From Clostridiales bacterium (GTDB lineage: Bacteria > Bacillota > Clostridia > Lachnospirales > WRAX01): DNA of 7,457 nt. The stretch lies in the NCBI GenBank assembly GCA_031262335.1, contig JAISHX010000069.1:1-7457 (forward strand), given 5' to 3'. Below the pieces are notes generated by a model. It saw only the letters and a list, made by a program, of their open reading frames with translations. It did no database searches and was not told the DNA's origin. The position numbers were made by a program, and so were the translations under genes. The first letter of the stretch is position 1; every line of letters begins with the position of its first letter. Of this stretch, positions 6,003-7,457 are shown piece by piece.

Positions 6003-7322
6003 TTGTTATCTGACTTACTTATGTTGACCGTGATAATCGCGGTCAACGGGCTTTTAGCCGCCTCAGAAATTGCGTTGCTGTCCGTCAACCCAAACAAAAT
6101 CAAGCAACTTGCCGATGAGGGCAATAAAACCGCAAAATTACTGAAAAAAACTTTGGATAATCCAAACCGCTTTCTTTCGGCAGTTCAAATCGGAATCTCA
6201 TTGGCGGGGCTGTTTTCGGGAGCGTTTGCGGCATCAAACTTTTCTGAACCTGTTGCTGAATTTCTCGTAAACGCCGGTGTTCCTTTTTCAGCGGATACGC
6301 TCGGTACGGCGGCTACGATAGGCATAACACTCACGTTGTCTTACTTTTCTCTTGTTTTTGGTGAACTTGTCCCTAAACGGATTGCTATGAAAAAAGCAAA
6401 TACCGTGGCGAAAATTGCTGTTAAACCTCTCAATATCCTTGCAACTATTACTTCTCCTTTTGTTGCCGTGCTTAACTTGTCAACAAATTTGGCTCTGCGA
6501 ATAGTCGGTCTTGACCCAAAGTCACAAGACGATGAAGTAACCGAAGCTGAAATAAGACTTCTTGTTGATGTCGGTGAAGAATCAGGCGCAATTGATGAAG
6601 AAGAAAAGGAAATGATTAACAATATCTTTGAATTTGACAACAAAACAGCAGACGAAATTGCAATTCACAGGAAAGATATTGTGGCACTGTCTGCTAACGC
6701 AACAATAGAAGAAATGGTTCAAATTGTTCTGAACGGAAAGTATTCTCGTATTCCTGTTTATGATGAAACTATTGATAATATTATAGGTATTTTGTATGCC
6801 AAGGATTTTTTCCGCGCATACATGAAAAAAGATTCCGAAATAGATATTCGTAAGCTTGCAAGAAAGCCTTATGTTGTTCCGACTTCCAAAAAAACTAATG
6901 AGCTTTTTGCCGAAATGCAAAAAACCAAAATGCATCTTGCTGTTGTTATCGACGAATACGGCGGTACAGCAGGCATTGTTTCTCTTGAGGATTTAATTGA
7001 AGAAATTATGGGCAATATTCTTGATGAATATGATGATGAAGAAAAACCTGAAATTCAAACAATTGACCAGAACACTTTTCTTGTTGACGGACAAACATTG
7101 CTTGAAGATGCGTCCGAGTTTTTCTCTATCGAACTCCCAACTGATGAATATGAAACGATAGGCGGGTTTATTTTAGGACTTTTGGGGCGTATTCCGGAAA
7201 ATGACGAAAAACCGGAAGTCGAATATTCGGGACTGATTTTCAAAATAGAAGATGTTTCCGACAGGCGCGTTCATTCAATTACTGTCATAAAACCGCTTGC
7301 ATTAGGCGACGTTTCTGAATAA
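6003..7322 (+). CDS. CNNM/CorC (hemolysin-family) membrane protein with CBS pair
   Basis: A 439-residue protein with the full CNNM layout. The CNNM (DUF21) membrane domain is about residues 1-185 and has hydrophobic segments near 3-28, 57-78, 100-120 and 140-165, with signatures NPNRFLSAVQIGISLAG (53-69) and GELVPKRIA (120-128). A CBS pair follows at about 212-340 (YSRIPVYDETIDNIIGILYAKD, 247-268; HLAVVIDEYGGTAGIVSLED, 311-330). The CorC_HlyC domain is at about 350-433 (VDGQTLLEDASEFF; YETIGGFILGLLGRIP). Family members are linked to Mg2+ (or Na+/Mg2+) transport, with CBS domains sensing nucleotides; the hemolysin name is historical. The length is normal and no key motif is missing. The start is TTG at 6003: an in-frame TGA ends at 5999, and AAAAGG lies 10 nt upstream; the next Met is residue 7. 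It is a single-gene unit with its own promoter and terminator, divergent from the glycan operon. Confidence 0.93.
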   Translation: MLSDLLMLTVIIAVNGLLAASEIALLSVNPNKIKQLADEGNKTAKLLKKTLDNPNRFLSAVQIGISLAGLFSGAFAASNFSEPVAEFLVNAGVPFSADTLGTAATIGITLTLSYFSLVFGELVPKRIAMKKANTVAKIAVKPLNILATITSPFVAVLNLSTNLALRIVGLDPKSQDDEVTEAEIRLLVDVGEESGAIDEEEKEMINNIFEFDNKTADEIAIHRKDIVALSANATIEEMVQIVLNGKYSRIPVYDETIDNIIGILYAKDFFRAYMKKDSEIDIRKLARKPYVVPTSKKTNELFAEMQKTKMHLAVVIDEYGGTAGIVSLEDLIEEIMGNILDEYDDEEKPEIQTIDQNTFLVDGQTLLEDASEFFSIELPTDEYETIGGFILGLLGRIPENDEKPEVEYSGLIFKIEDVSDRRVHSITVIKPLALGDVSE

Positions 7323-7332
7323 TAAATTTATT

Positions 7333-7357
7333 AAACGGCATAATTCGCCGTTTTTTT
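7333..7357 (+). terminator. Intrinsic terminator after the CNNM/CorC gene
   Basis: AAACGGC (7333-7339) and GCCGTTT (7347-7353) form a 7-bp stem with a 7-nt loop; the stem runs into seven consecutive T (7351-7357) and further T-rich sequence. It begins 10 bp after the stop codon. Confidence 0.9.
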
Positions 7358-7368
7358 CTTTTTGCTTA

Positions 7369-7397
7369 TTGACAAATTATCATATGCAATATATAAT
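7369..7397 (+). promoter_or_regulatory. Perfect-consensus sigma-A promoter
   Basis: TTGACA (7369-7374) and TATAAT (7392-7397) both match consensus exactly and are 17 bp apart. Transcription would start near 7404, about 30 nt before the ATG at 7434. It lies directly after the CNNM terminator, so the next gene is an independent and probably strongly transcribed unit. Confidence 0.85.
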
Positions 7398-7416
7398 TCT
7401 TACGAAGAAAATTCAA

Positions 7417-7423
7417 AAGGAGG
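7417..7423 (+). promoter_or_regulatory. Strong ribosome binding site of the right-edge gene
   Basis: AAGGAGG, an almost full anti-Shine-Dalgarno match, lies 10 nt before the ATG at 7434. Confidence 0.85.
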
Positions 7424-7433
7424 ATTTTTTTAA

Positions 7434-7457
7434 ATGAAAAAACGTGTTATTTCTGTC
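7434..7457 (+). CDS. Start of an unidentified gene (only eight codons in window)
   Basis: Only MKKRVISV is visible before the window ends. A perfect-consensus promoter and AAGGAGG precede it, so it is very likely a real and well-expressed gene. The Lys-Lys-Arg start followed by hydrophobic residues would suit a secretion signal or lipoprotein leader, but eight residues are too few to assign a product. Confidence 0.75.

Noticed and set aside
1..7457. CRISPR array, tRNA, rRNA, insertion sequence, phage genes or toxin-antitoxin pair
   Set aside because: No regularly spaced repeats, cloverleaf-like sequence, transposase, terminal repeats or phage proteins were seen; known families or clear intergenic signals account for nearly all of the window.

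Overview
The window (about 7.5 kb, AT-rich) looks like ordinary chromosomal DNA from a bacterium with an outer membrane. An O-antigen-ligase-type polytopic protein, a GT4 glycosyltransferase and two DUF4330-type membrane-anchored proteins sit beside genes typical of Firmicutes: a single-domain PTS IIC protein of the PTS_EIIC_2 type and a CNNM/CorC (hemolysin-family) protein. Strong GGAGG-type ribosome sites and consensus sigma-A promoters fit Firmicutes. Together this suggests a diderm Firmicute, most likely Negativicutes (Selenomonas/Acidaminococcus relatives). That assignment is inference, not proof.

Layout. (1) Positions 1-912, plus strand: the 3' part of a chemoreceptor-like gene. It begins inside the MCP signalling hairpin and continues into a C-terminal double-Cache sensor domain, with no membrane segment between them. 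A hairpin at 953-983 probably terminates it. (2) Positions 5860 down to 1022, minus strand: a five-gene run, probably one operon, from a promoter at 5903-5931. In transcription order it holds a PTS IIC-like permease, a GT4 glycosyltransferase, an O-antigen ligase/Wzy-type polymerase, and two small DUF4330-type proteins. Gaps are 25 bp, then 58 bp (29 bp from an alternative start), then an 11-bp overlap, then 3 bp; the last two junctions look translationally coupled. (3) Positions 6003-7322, plus strand: a CNNM/CorC-type transporter or ion-homeostasis protein. It is expressed divergently from its own promoter and ends at a strong intrinsic terminator (7333-7357). (4) Positions 7369-7457: a perfect-consensus promoter, a strong ribosome site and the first eight codons of another gene that leaves the window.

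How they may work together. The glycosyltransferase and ligase/polymerase point to making or attaching a surface glycan. The two DUF4330-type proteins are translationally tied to the ligase and may be accessory factors at the same membrane site. Why a lone PTS IIC leads this operon is unclear; it could supply a sugar or may simply share transcription. The chemoreceptor-like and CNNM genes appear independent.

The points most worth a second look are the MCP-then-Cache domain order with a very short return helix, the ligase N-terminus (a second open frame that would join it if a 7-T tract had one more T), and the tandem DUF4330/ligase module. No CRISPR array, tRNA, rRNA, insertion sequence or prophage feature was seen, and no stretch over 300 bases lacks a gene.
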